Shown here: positions 54,741 through 62,104 of the stretch, in pieces | Layout: each line of letters starts with the position of its first letter | How positions within the stretch are numbered: position 1 is the first letter of the stretch | DNA from: Streptomyces caelestis | GTDB taxonomy: Bacteria > Actinomycetota > Actinomycetes > Streptomycetales > Streptomycetaceae | NCBI RefSeq assembly: GCF_001279005.1 | Contig: NZ_LGCN01000210.1 | Location: 1 to 64,000, forward strand | Reading direction: 5' to 3' | DNA: 64,000 bases | Notes under the pieces: model-generated | What the model saw: only the letters and a program-made list of their open reading frames with translations | Told to the model about the DNA's origin: nothing | Database searches by the model: none | Made by a program: the position numbers and the translations under genes

Positions 54741-56829
54741 AGCCGGCCCGCGCCACGGAGCGTTCGTCGTGCGGGCGTTCGCTCCGGGAGCCGCACAGCT
54801 CCTCGTTCAGTTCGTGCACCAGCCGCACCAGGTCGGTCGGGCGGTCCGGCCCCCACCAGTCGCCGAGCAGCTCGGCCAGCGACTCCTCGCGGGCCCGCGC
54901 CAGCCGCTCCGTCACCTCGCGTCCCTCACCGGTGAGCACCATGTCGAGACCCTGGCGCACGGCGAGGTGCCGGATCTCGGCCTGGCGGGCGGCCTCGAGG
55001 ACGACGTTCAGCGGGATCGGGCTGCGTTCGGCGAGCCGGGCCGGTTCCACCGAGCCGTGTTTCCTGATGCGCAGCAGCAGCCAGCTCGTCGCGGGCAGCA
55101 GGTCGTAGCCCGCGCGGTCGGTGATCTTCCGGTAGATCTCGCGGCGGCCCTCGCGGGTGCCGAGCACCGACAGCGCGCGGCACACCTCGTCGTACGAGGA
55201 CCGCTCCACGGGGTTGCTGGCGAGCGTCTCGGTGACGTCGGGCGCGGTGACCGAGGCGCGCAGCCGGTCCTCCTTGAGGAACCAGGCCAGCGCGAAACCG
55301 AGGAGGGCGACGGGTACGGCGTACAGGAAGACGTCGGTGATGGCGGTGGCGTACGCGTCGAGCGCCGGCGGGCGCAGGGCCGGCGGCAGACCGGCGATGC
55401 CGCGCGGGTCGGCCTTCAGGGAGTCGGCGGAGACGCCGGGCGGGAGCCGCTGCCCCCGGAAGGCGTCGGTGAGCTCCTGGCCGAGGCGGCTCGCGAAGAT
55501 CGTGCCGAAGATGGCGACGCCGAACGAGGCGCCGATGGAGCGGAAGAAGGTCGCGCCGGAGGTGGCGACGCCGAGGTCCTCGTAGGGGACGGCGTTCTGC
55601 ACGATCAGCACCAGGACCTGCATCACCAGGCCGAGTCCGAGGCCGAAGACGAAGAAGAACAGGCTCATCACGGCGGTGGAGCTGCGCGCGTCGAGCTGGT
55701 GGAGCAGCAGCAGTCCGAGGGTGGTGACGGCGGTGCCCGCGATCGGGAACACCTTCCAGCGGCCGGTGCGGCTGACGATCTGTCCGGAGCCGGTGGAGGA
55801 CAGCAGCATGCCGGCCACCATCGGCAGCATGTGCACGCCGGACATGGTCGGGGTGATGTCGTGGACCACCTGGAGGAAGGTCGGCAGGTAGGTCATCGCG
55901 CCGAACATGGCGAAGCCGATGATGAAGCTGATCACGGCGGAGAGCGTGAAGGTGCGCACCCGGAACAGCTTCAGCGGCAGCACCGGCTCGGCGGCCCGCC
56001 GCTCCACCGCCACGAAGGCCACGGCGAGCAGCGCGCCGAGCACCGCGAGCCCGATGATCTGCGGCGAGGCCCAGTCCCAGGTGGTGCCGCCGAGGGAGGC
56101 GACCAGGACCAGGCAGGTGGCGACGGAGGCGATGAGGAAGGTGCCGAGGTAGTCGATGACGTGCTTGGTCCGCCGGCGCGGGATGTGCAGCACCGCCGCG
56201 ATCACGGCGAGCGCGACGATCCCGACGGGCAGGTTGACGTAGAACACCCAGCGCCAGCTCAGGTGCTCGGTGAACAGTCCGCCGAGCAGCGGCCCGAGGA
56301 CGCTCGTCGTGCCGAACACCGCCCCGAACAGGCCCTGGTAGCGGCCGCGTTCGCGGGGCGGCACGAGGTCGCCGACGATCGCCATCGACAGCACGATCAG
56401 CCCGCCGCCGCCCAGTCCCTGGAGCGCGCGGAACGCGATCAGCTGGGGCATGTCCTGCGCCGCGCCGCACAGCGCGGAGCCCACCAGGAAGATCACGATG
56501 GCGGTCTGGAAGAGCCTCTTTCGCCCGTACTGGTCGCCGAGCTTGCCCCACAGCGGGGTCGCGGCGGTCGAGGCCAGCAGGTACGCGGTGACCACCCAGG
56601 ACAGGTGCTCCAGACCGCCCAGGTCACTGACGATGGTGGGCAGCGCGGTGGCGACGATGGTCTGGTCGAGGGCGGCGAGCAGCAGACCGAGCAGCAGGGC
56701 GCCGATCGAGACCATGACGTTCCCGGACACGTGCTCCCGGCCTCCGGCGTCACGGTCGGGCGGTCCGGCGCCGGGCGCCGGCCCCGTGTTGCCCGCCCTC
56801 GGCGCCGTGCGGTGCGCGTCCCCGGCCAT
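54739..56829 (-). CDS. MFS drug exporter (DHA2) with C-terminal winged-helix-like region
   Basis: 696 residues. The transporter part (about 35-535) has 14 helices with LDQTIVATALPTIVSDLGGL in helix 1, GKLGDQYGRKRLF in loop 2-3, RALQGLGGGGLIVLSMAIVG, and WRWVFYVNLPVG. It is followed by about 160 cytoplasmic residues: SYDEVCRALSVLGTREGRRE, LLPATSWLLLRIRKHGSVEP, LNVVLEAARQAEIRHLAV, and LTGEGREVTERLARAREESL. This order of helices and a TGxGR wing resembles a MarR winged-helix domain. ATG 56829 has GGAGGAC directly upstream, better than the in-frame GTG at 56841. Fusion of a drug pump with a MarR-like region suggests direct ligand sensing; that is inference. Confidence 0.9.
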   Translation of the reverse strand: MAGDAHRTAPRAGNTGPAPGAGPPDRDAGGREHVSGNVMVSIGALLLGLLLAALDQTIVATALPTIVSDLGGLEHLSWVVTAYLLASTAATPLWGKLGDQYGRKRLFQTAIVIFLVGSALCGAAQDMPQLIAFRALQGLGGGGLIVLSMAIVGDLVPPRERGRYQGLFGAVFGTTSVLGPLLGGLFTEHLSWRWVFYVNLPVGIVALAVIAAVLHIPRRRTKHVIDYLGTFLIASVATCLVLVASLGGTTWDWASPQIIGLAVLGALLAVAFVAVERRAAEPVLPLKLFRVRTFTLSAVISFIIGFAMFGAMTYLPTFLQVVHDITPTMSGVHMLPMVAGMLLSSTGSGQIVSRTGRWKVFPIAGTAVTTLGLLLLHQLDARSSTAVMSLFFFVFGLGLGLVMQVLVLIVQNAVPYEDLGVATSGATFFRSIGASFGVAIFGTIFASRLGQELTDAFRGQRLPPGVSADSLKADPRGIAGLPPALRPPALDAYATAITDVFLYAVPVALLGFALAWFLKEDRLRASVTAPDVTETLASNPVERSSYDEVCRALSVLGTREGRREIYRKITDRAGYDLLPATSWLLLRIRKHGSVEPARLAERSPIPLNVVLEAARQAEIRHLAVRQGLDMVLTGEGREVTERLARAREESLAELLGDWWGPDRPTDLVRLVHELNEELCGSRSERPHDERSVARAG

Positions 56830-56990
56830 GAAGTCCTCCACAGGATGCTGGTTCCCCCATCCATCGTGATCGGTGTGACCCGTTATGGCCTGTTGAGTCC
56901 TTCCGGAAGTCCAGATTCCGGGGGCGCGCGGACGGAGCCGTGAAGAAGATCTGCATAATCTCTGGAGTTCGCGAGGGGAGGGACGAACAC

Positions 56991-58085
56991 GTGGAACAAC
57001 CGAACGGGCACCCGTGCCCGGAGTGCGGTGCGCCCAGGAACAGCGACAACACGCCGTCGTGCGCCTGCACCCTGCGTGCGTCCGACGCCCTCCGCGACGC
57101 CCGTACGGCGGAGGCCGCCGCCGCGGAGGACTTCGATCCGCTGCGCATACGGCCGTACGTCGAGCTGGACGGCGGGACCGGCCCGGGTACGCCGGACGGG
57201 GCCGCGGAGGCCGCCGGCGCCCCGAGGACGCCCGCGCAGGAGCCCGGCGCCCCGGGGGCGGCCGACGAGACCATGGTCCTGCGCGCCGTCCCGCCGGAGG
57301 AGGCGCCCGGCGCGGCGGACGCGACGTCCGTCCTCCCGACGCCGCTGGCCCCCGGGACGGCCCGGCCGAGCGCCACCGATCTCCATCTGTTCGACGCCAC
57401 GCAGCCCCTCGCGGCCGTCCCCGCCGCGCCCGGCCCGGCCGGCGCCGACGAGGCCGACGGGGCCCCGCCGCGCCGACGCCGCCGTGGGGCGCTGTTCGCG
57501 GTGGCCGGGGCCGTGGTCGCCGTGGTGGGGGCGGCGGGGTGGGCGAGCGGGGTGTTCTCCTACGAGACGCCGTCCCGGGACGGCGCGGCGCCGGAGGAGG
57601 TCAGGGCGAGCGTCCCGGACGCGTCGTCCGCCGCGCCCGCCCCGGAGCCGACGGCCGGCGTGTCCTCCGCCCGCCCGGCGTCGTCCGCCTCCCCGTCGAA
57701 GTCCCCGTCGGCGAGCGCGAGCGCGTCGGCCTCACCGTCGCCGTCGGCGTCCACCGCCTCGGCGAGCCCGTCGGAGTCCGCCGAACCGTCCTCGACCCCG
57801 ACGGCCACGGCGCCGGCCGACCCCGCCGAGGACACGGAGGAGGCGGACGGCGACGCCACCGGCGGCCCGGTGCTGCGCCGCGGCGACCGCGGCTCGGAGG
57901 TCGTCGAACTCCAGCTCCGCCTGAAGGAGAAGTGGCTCTACAACGACGAGGTCAACGGCCAGTTCAACCGCCGGGTGGAGGACGCCCTGCGCAACTACCA
58001 GTGGTCCCAGGGCCTTCAGGCCGAGCTGGGCGTGTACGGCCCGGAGACGCGGGCCCGCCTGGAGGCGGAGACCCGGGAGCCCTGA
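56991..58085 (+). CDS. Zinc-ribbon membrane protein with peptidoglycan-binding domain
   Basis: 364 residues. A short N-terminal zinc-ribbon-like motif (HPCPECGAPRNSDNTPSCAC) is followed by an acidic/Pro-rich cytoplasmic stretch (about 40-160), one membrane segment (GALFAVAGAVVAVVGAAGWA, about 166-186), a Ser/Pro/Ala spacer, and a C-terminal PG_binding_1 domain (about 285-360; LRRGDRGSEVVELQLRLKEK, then FNRRVEDALRNYQWSQGL). It links the cytoplasm to the cell wall. GTG 56991 was chosen because GAGGGGAGGGACG precedes it. Single gene with a hairpin terminator downstream. Confidence 0.85.
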   Translation: MEQPNGHPCPECGAPRNSDNTPSCACTLRASDALRDARTAEAAAAEDFDPLRIRPYVELDGGTGPGTPDGAAEAAGAPRTPAQEPGAPGAADETMVLRAVPPEEAPGAADATSVLPTPLAPGTARPSATDLHLFDATQPLAAVPAAPGPAGADEADGAPPRRRRRGALFAVAGAVVAVVGAAGWASGVFSYETPSRDGAAPEEVRASVPDASSAAPAPEPTAGVSSARPASSASPSKSPSASASASASPSPSASTASASPSESAEPSSTPTATAPADPAEDTEEADGDATGGPVLRRGDRGSEVVELQLRLKEKWLYNDEVNGQFNRRVEDALRNYQWSQGLQAELGVYGPETRARLEAETREP

Positions 58086-58101
58086 GACGCCCCCGGCCCG
58101 A

Positions 58102-58125
58102 GGCCCGGGGATCGCGTCCCGGGCC
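58102..58125 (+). terminator. Hairpin terminator
   Basis: GGCCCGGG and CCCGGGCC arms with an 8-base loop, 17 bp after the peptidoglycan-binding protein stop. The remaining gap to 58291 is extremely GC-rich without a gene. Confidence 0.6.
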
Positions 58126-58291
58126 GGCCGGCCCTTCCGGGGCTCCCCCAAGGCCCCCGGACCCGGGGCCCGAGCAGGCCGCGACCGGCCGGGCGCCCCG
58201 CCCCGGGCCGCACCGCGGCCACGGCGGACCGGGCCGACGCGGGCCGCGGCGCCGGGCGTCCGGGAGGCGTACGGACCGGGGCCGCCGCGGG

Positions 58292-58954
58292 CTACTCCGT
58301 GATGTGCAGCCGGATCACGCCGTCGGCCGCGGCCTCCACCCGCACCTGGGTCAGGTCCCGCACGAGCACGTCCGGGTCGTGGAAGCCGGCCCGGGGACCG
58401 ATGCCCACGACCCGCATCCCGGCCGCCCTGCCCGCGGCGACGCCCGCGCCGGAGTCCTCGAAGACCACGCAGTCGGCCGGGTCGACGCCCAGTTCCGCCG
58501 CGCCCTTCAGGAAGCCCTCGGGGTGGGGCTTGCTCGCACCGACGGACTCCGCCGTCACCCGCACGTCGGGCAGCTCCAGCCCGGCGGCGGCCATCCGCGC
58601 CGTCGACAGGGCGACGTCGGCGGAGGTCACGAGCGCGTGCGGCAGCCCCTTCAGGGAGGCGAGGAACGCGCGGGCGCCCGGCACCTCGACGACGCCGTCG
58701 GTGTCCGCGGTCTCCTCGGCGAGCATGCGGGCGTTGTCGGCGTGGTTCTGCTCCATCGGGCGGTCGGGCAGCAGCAGGGCCATCGACGCGTATCCCTGGC
58801 GCCCGTGCACGACCTTCATGACCTCGTCGCCGTTGAGCCCGTTCCGGTGGGCCCAGCGCCGCCAGACGCGTTCGACGGAGGCGTCCGAGTTGACGAGGGT
58901 GCCGTCCATGTCCAGCAGGAGGGCGCGGGCGGTGAGCACGGCGGTGGCCGTCAT
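58292..58954 (-). CDS. HAD-superfamily phosphatase (beta-phosphoglucomutase-like)
   Basis: 220 residues. HAD motif I ALLLDMDGTLVNSD holds the nucleophile and acid/base Asp, motif II is LVTSADVALS, and motif III/IV is SKPHPEGFLKGAAELGV and VVFEDSGAGVAAGRAAGM. A helical cap lies between motifs I and II (about 20-90). Relatives are phosphosugar phosphatases (hydrolase IA subfamily); substrate unknown. The ATG at 58954 with GGAG five bases upstream is preferred over 58966. Single gene. Confidence 0.92.
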   Translation of the reverse strand: MTATAVLTARALLLDMDGTLVNSDASVERVWRRWAHRNGLNGDEVMKVVHGRQGYASMALLLPDRPMEQNHADNARMLAEETADTDGVVEVPGARAFLASLKGLPHALVTSADVALSTARMAAAGLELPDVRVTAESVGASKPHPEGFLKGAAELGVDPADCVVFEDSGAGVAAGRAAGMRVVGIGPRAGFHDPDVLVRDLTQVRVEAAADGVIRLHITE

Positions 58955-59364
58955 CGGCAGCTCCAAGGCGCGGAGGTGAGGGCTTCGGGCGGTGACCCGG
59001 GGACAGAGTGACCCCGCCCGCCGGTCAGGGGAAACGGACGGGAGCCACTTTGTTCATCCACGGTACAAAACGAACCCGGCATCCCGCCACCTCCTTCACC
59101 GACCGTTCACCGACGCTTCGGCCCGTCGCCGCCGCGGGGGGCCCGGGCGGCGGGGCGTCACCCGGCGACCGCCTCCCCCTCCCGCACCGCCCAGGGTGCG
59201 CGAGGCCCGCGCCGGCCGTCGCGCGCGGAAACTTCACACCCGAACCATAGACGTGTCATGAACACGTCATTAACTTCTTACCGGATCCACCCCTCCCGGC
59301 AACGCGGCGTGGCGAGCATTCCCCTGCCCGTACGCCAACGACCCCATCCCACAAGGGAGTTCAC
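58955..59364. promoter_or_regulatory. Upstream region of the HNH nuclease gene with palindrome
   Basis: 410-bp divergent region. It turns AT-richer near 59230-59280 and has the palindrome ACGTGT-CATGA-ACACGT at 59251-59267, about 98 bp before the nuclease ATG, a likely promoter/operator. The remainder is GC-rich with no gene seen. Confidence 0.45.
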
Positions 59365-59757
59365 ATGTCGAAGTTCTACGCGCGTCGACGGCTCAGCACA
59401 GTCGCGGCGTTCACCGGACTCATAGCCTCCGTCGGCCTGTTCAACGGCCCGGCCGCCTCCGCCGCCCTGCCCACCCCGGTCAGCGCCGCCACCGCCCGCG
59501 GCTACCTGGCCACCCTCACGGTCGCCGCCGAGAACCGCACCGGCTACGACCGCGACCTCTTCCCGCACTGGATCACGCAGTCCGGCTCCTGCAACACCCG
59601 CGAGACCGTCCTCAAGCGCGACGGCTCGGGCGTCGTCACCGACTCCTCCTGCGCCGCCACCAGCGGCAGCTGGTACTCCCCGTACGACGGCGCCACCTGG
59701 TCCGCCGCCTCCGACGTCGACATCGACCATCTCGTATCCGTAGCTGCGACGATTTAA
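59365..59757 (+). pseudogene. Secreted HNH nuclease gene, truncated by mobile element insertion
   Basis: 130 codons. Signal peptide with an RR-basic start and the hydrophobic run STVAAFTGLIASVGLF, cleavage after ASA. The mature part begins like streptomycete secreted HNH nucleases: ATARGYLATLTVAAENRTGY, FPHWITQSGSCNTRETVLKR, and SDVDIDH at residues 116-122, which is the first catalytic motif (DxDH). After DIDH the family normally continues VVPLAEAW and about 90 more residues with a second catalytic part. Here it diverges to LVSVAATI and stops. The deviation marks the edge of the inserted element. The 3' half must lie beyond the right end of the element, outside the window. Confidence 0.85.
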
Positions 59758-59828
59758 ATCAGTGTTTTTGCAGTTCAAAACGTAAGCGTCATACCGTCGA
59801 CAATCGGCAGCTGCGAGATGATCAGCGC

Positions 59829-60482
59829 ATGAGCATCCGCGTGTATGCCAGGCGCGTTCGTGACCGCGATCTCCCTTTCGGCAGGCGCTACAGAGCTCTG
59901 AGGGACGCAGTGGGCTGCTACTGCCCACTCGGATTCCACGGAACGTGGTCATACCTGAGGACGGCGGGTGACCTCAGGAACGATGAGACGGCACTGCTTC
60001 ACGCCCTGGAGAAGCTGGAGGCCAGCCGCACGGTGTGGCTGAGGGAGGTGGAGTCGTTCGCAGATCGCCGCCGCACCGACAAGGCCCGGCACCAGAGGGC
60101 TCCGCGCCAGGCGGAGGTGCGATATCTGCTCGGGTGGAGATGGCCCGGTCCCGACGGGAAGCAGGCGATGCTCGGCGAGGTCGGACGGCTTTGGGTCGCC
60201 CACTGCCGGTCCCCCTTTCCCGACGTTCCAGCCGGTAGCAAGGCAGACCTGACCGAGCTGGACACGTGGCTGGCCGACTGCGTCTCCACGTACCTCGCGC
60301 ATGACGGGGATCTTGACATCGGTCGGCAGGACGTCATCATGAAGTGCCTGCCGAAGCTACGTCGGCACGTTTCCCAACTGGGCTATCCGTGGACCTTCCC
60401 CCCAGGCGTTTGCATACTTCCGCCTCCTGCTGAAGATGACCGAGCTGATCCACACGACAAAGCCCGGGGGACTGGAGGGTGA
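59829..60482 (+). CDS. Hypothetical protein, cargo of the Tn554-like element
   Basis: 217 residues, basic N-terminal half and no membrane segment. Trp/His/Cys-containing segments such as GCYCPLGFHGTWSYLR and VRYLLGWRWPG, plus a helical stretch NDETALLHALEKLEASRTVW; nothing matches a family I know. GC content is lower than in the flanking chromosome. Its start, about 100 bp inside the element, faces inward from the left end. Convergent with the next gene (19-bp gap). Not an obvious resistance or nuclease gene. Confidence 0.65.
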   Translation: MSIRVYARRVRDRDLPFGRRYRALRDAVGCYCPLGFHGTWSYLRTAGDLRNDETALLHALEKLEASRTVWLREVESFADRRRTDKARHQRAPRQAEVRYLLGWRWPGPDGKQAMLGEVGRLWVAHCRSPFPDVPAGSKADLTELDTWLADCVSTYLAHDGDLDIGRQDVIMKCLPKLRRHVSQLGYPWTFPPGVCILPPPAEDDRADPHDKARGTGG

Positions 60483-60501
60483 GCCAAGCTCCTCCTCGGG
60501 A

Positions 60502-61644
60502 TCAGTCCGTGTCCGTGGCGGCCAGGACTGCCATTCGCCGAGCCCCGGGGGCGACGGAGACCAGCCCTATGTCCCAGGCCACGCGCTCGAACCACTTCGT
60601 GGCGGCCCCGAAGCTGTACCAGCCGCACGCCTGGGCGTTTTCTTCCACCTCGCTGACCGGTGCTGCCGTGGGTACTCCGGACAGGGCAGCGACGGAACGC
60701 CATGCGGCCAGTCGCCCGTAAGCGCCGTACTCGCCGTTGTTGTACGCACCGCCGGTCGATGCCGCCGCGAAAAGCATGCGCCAGGCGTGTTCCGCTCGGC
60801 AGGAGGAGAGGGCGAGGCGTTTGCGCGGACTCACCCTGCTCAGGCACTCCAGACCCAGCGTCACCAACAGGTCGGGAAGGCCCTCCGGCTCGACCGGCTC
60901 AGCCAGGTCGTACATTCCGGCCTCGCTTCGACCGTTGGACTCCTCTGTCCAGTTGGCCACCGCTGCAGCGGCGGCTTCGCTGAATTCTTCCGTCGTTGTA
61001 TCGGTCACTTGCGGCAGGTGCGTGACGCTACCCAGCGTGACACCAGGGCCGTCCTGGGGCCCGTAAGGCATCGAGTAGCTGCCCCCACCCACTGAGTAAC
61101 TCGGCAGGGGCGGCTTCTCCTCGATCACGGAAAGTTCCAGCGGCATCCAGGCGAGCGGATGATGACGCCAGTGCGGTGATGTCGCCCACGCCTCGATCGC
61201 CGGCGACTCCGCGATCATGACGCCCCTGAGCACCATCTCGTGGACGAGGCAGGCCCGAAGCTCCTCCGAAGCTGCGGCACGTGAGCTGCCACCTGCGAAG
61301 ACGAAGGTCAGGTCGTGTGGGGTCTGCCCCTCGGCGAGCAGTGAAGCCGCGTAGCGGACCAGCTTCCGGTTGTCGGGCGAGGCAGCAGACACGAGCCGCA
61401 CCGCCTGCTCGGCGTGTCCGGGACCTGGAGCCATGGTCAGCAGGCGAAGAAGACGGTCGAAAACACTGCGGTACTGCCAGATCCGAGCGGCGGAGGAACC
61501 GTATCGGTCGGCCAGGGCAATGCCGAGATCGGCCACGAACGCGACATCGCCTTGGGCGAGCCTGTGCTCGGCCGTGTCCCACACCTCGGTGACCCTCTTC
61601 AGGTCGGGCAGCCTCGTCACGATCTTCTGTATCCGGTCGCTCAC
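60502..61644 (-). CDS. Hypothetical protein, cargo of the Tn554-like element (possibly DUF6183)
   Basis: 380 residues, mainly helical by pattern, cytoplasmic. Repeated hydrophobic helices suggest an alpha-solenoid-like or helical-bundle fold (LPDLKRVTEVWDTAEHRLAQ, FDRLLRLLTMAPGPGHAEQA, LRACLVHEMVLRGVMIAESP). A Tyr/Gly-rich loop (YSVGGGSYSMPYGPQDGPG) lies in the middle. I recall the family name DUF6183 for similar streptomycete proteins but cannot verify it. Starts GTG 61644, transcribed in the direction of the recombinase genes and 52 bp behind tnpC, so it may be cotranscribed. Function unknown. Confidence 0.65.
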   Translation of the reverse strand: MSDRIQKIVTRLPDLKRVTEVWDTAEHRLAQGDVAFVADLGIALADRYGSSAARIWQYRSVFDRLLRLLTMAPGPGHAEQAVRLVSAASPDNRKLVRYAASLLAEGQTPHDLTFVFAGGSSRAAASEELRACLVHEMVLRGVMIAESPAIEAWATSPHWRHHPLAWMPLELSVIEEKPPLPSYSVGGGSYSMPYGPQDGPGVTLGSVTHLPQVTDTTTEEFSEAAAAAVANWTEESNGRSEAGMYDLAEPVEPEGLPDLLVTLGLECLSRVSPRKRLALSSCRAEHAWRMLFAAASTGGAYNNGEYGAYGRLAAWRSVAALSGVPTAAPVSEVEENAQACGWYSFGAATKWFERVAWDIGLVSVAPGARRMAVLAATDTD

Positions 61645-61696
61645 GCGGTGAGCCTAAGGGAAGGCTGGTCGGAGGGACATGCCCATTTCTGCGGCC

Positions 61697-62104
61697 TCAG
61701 TCGGTCTCGTAACGGGCCAGGCGCCTGCGCAGGGCGAGATTCTCGCCCTGCGCGACTTCGAGGGCCTTGCGGAGCCTCGCCACCTCCTCACGGTGAGTCT
61801 GCTGCTGCCGCGCGAGGCGGGCACTCAGTGCCCTCACCGCGGCCGAGGTCGAAGAGTCGCCCGTCGGATCTGCGGGCGCTGCCGGAACGGGCCCCCCTTT
61901 GGCACGGTGTCGCTCGATCCGGGTACGCAGTTCCGGGCTCCGGTAGAGAAAGTCGGTACTCACTCCGGCCTGGCGGGCCACTGCGGTGAAGCTGACGGGC
62001 TTGCCCGCCTTGACCAGTTCGGTGAGGGCGGTGCGGGCCCGCTTCTCGGCTTCCTGGGTGCGGGCGCGGGTGGCCTGGCGGAGGTGCTCGGGCATGGGCG
62101 TCAT
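61697..62104 (-). CDS. TnpC-like transposition accessory protein (DUF6262-like)
   Basis: 135 residues. N-terminal helix-turn-helix-like segment (ALTELVKAGKPVSFTAVARQ, then AGVSTDFLYRSPELRTRIER) and a C-terminal coiled coil (HREEVARLRKALEVAQGENL). This is the architecture of TnpC of Tn554, which helps orient or stabilise the recombinase complex without being a recombinase. The ATG overlaps the TnpB-like stop as ATGA, so the two are coupled. Confidence 0.8.
   Translation of the reverse strand: MTPMPEHLRQATRARTQEAEKRARTALTELVKAGKPVSFTAVARQAGVSTDFLYRSPELRTRIERHRAKGGPVPAAPADPTGDSSTSAAVRALSARLARQQQTHREEVARLRKALEVAQGENLALRRRLARYETD

Noticed and set aside
54769..56943. 724-codon plus-strand frame opposite the MFS exporter
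   Set aside because: Shadow of the minus-strand transporter; His/Glu/Gly-rich with no domain.
57014..59011. 665-codon plus-strand frame spanning the peptidoglycan-binding and HAD genes
   Set aside because: Crosses two real genes in another frame, including the minus-strand phosphatase; Arg/Gly low-complexity product.
59829..60482. Remainder of the HNH nuclease
   Set aside because: The frame has no HNH motif or Cys pattern of the family, and base composition differs; it belongs to the inserted element.
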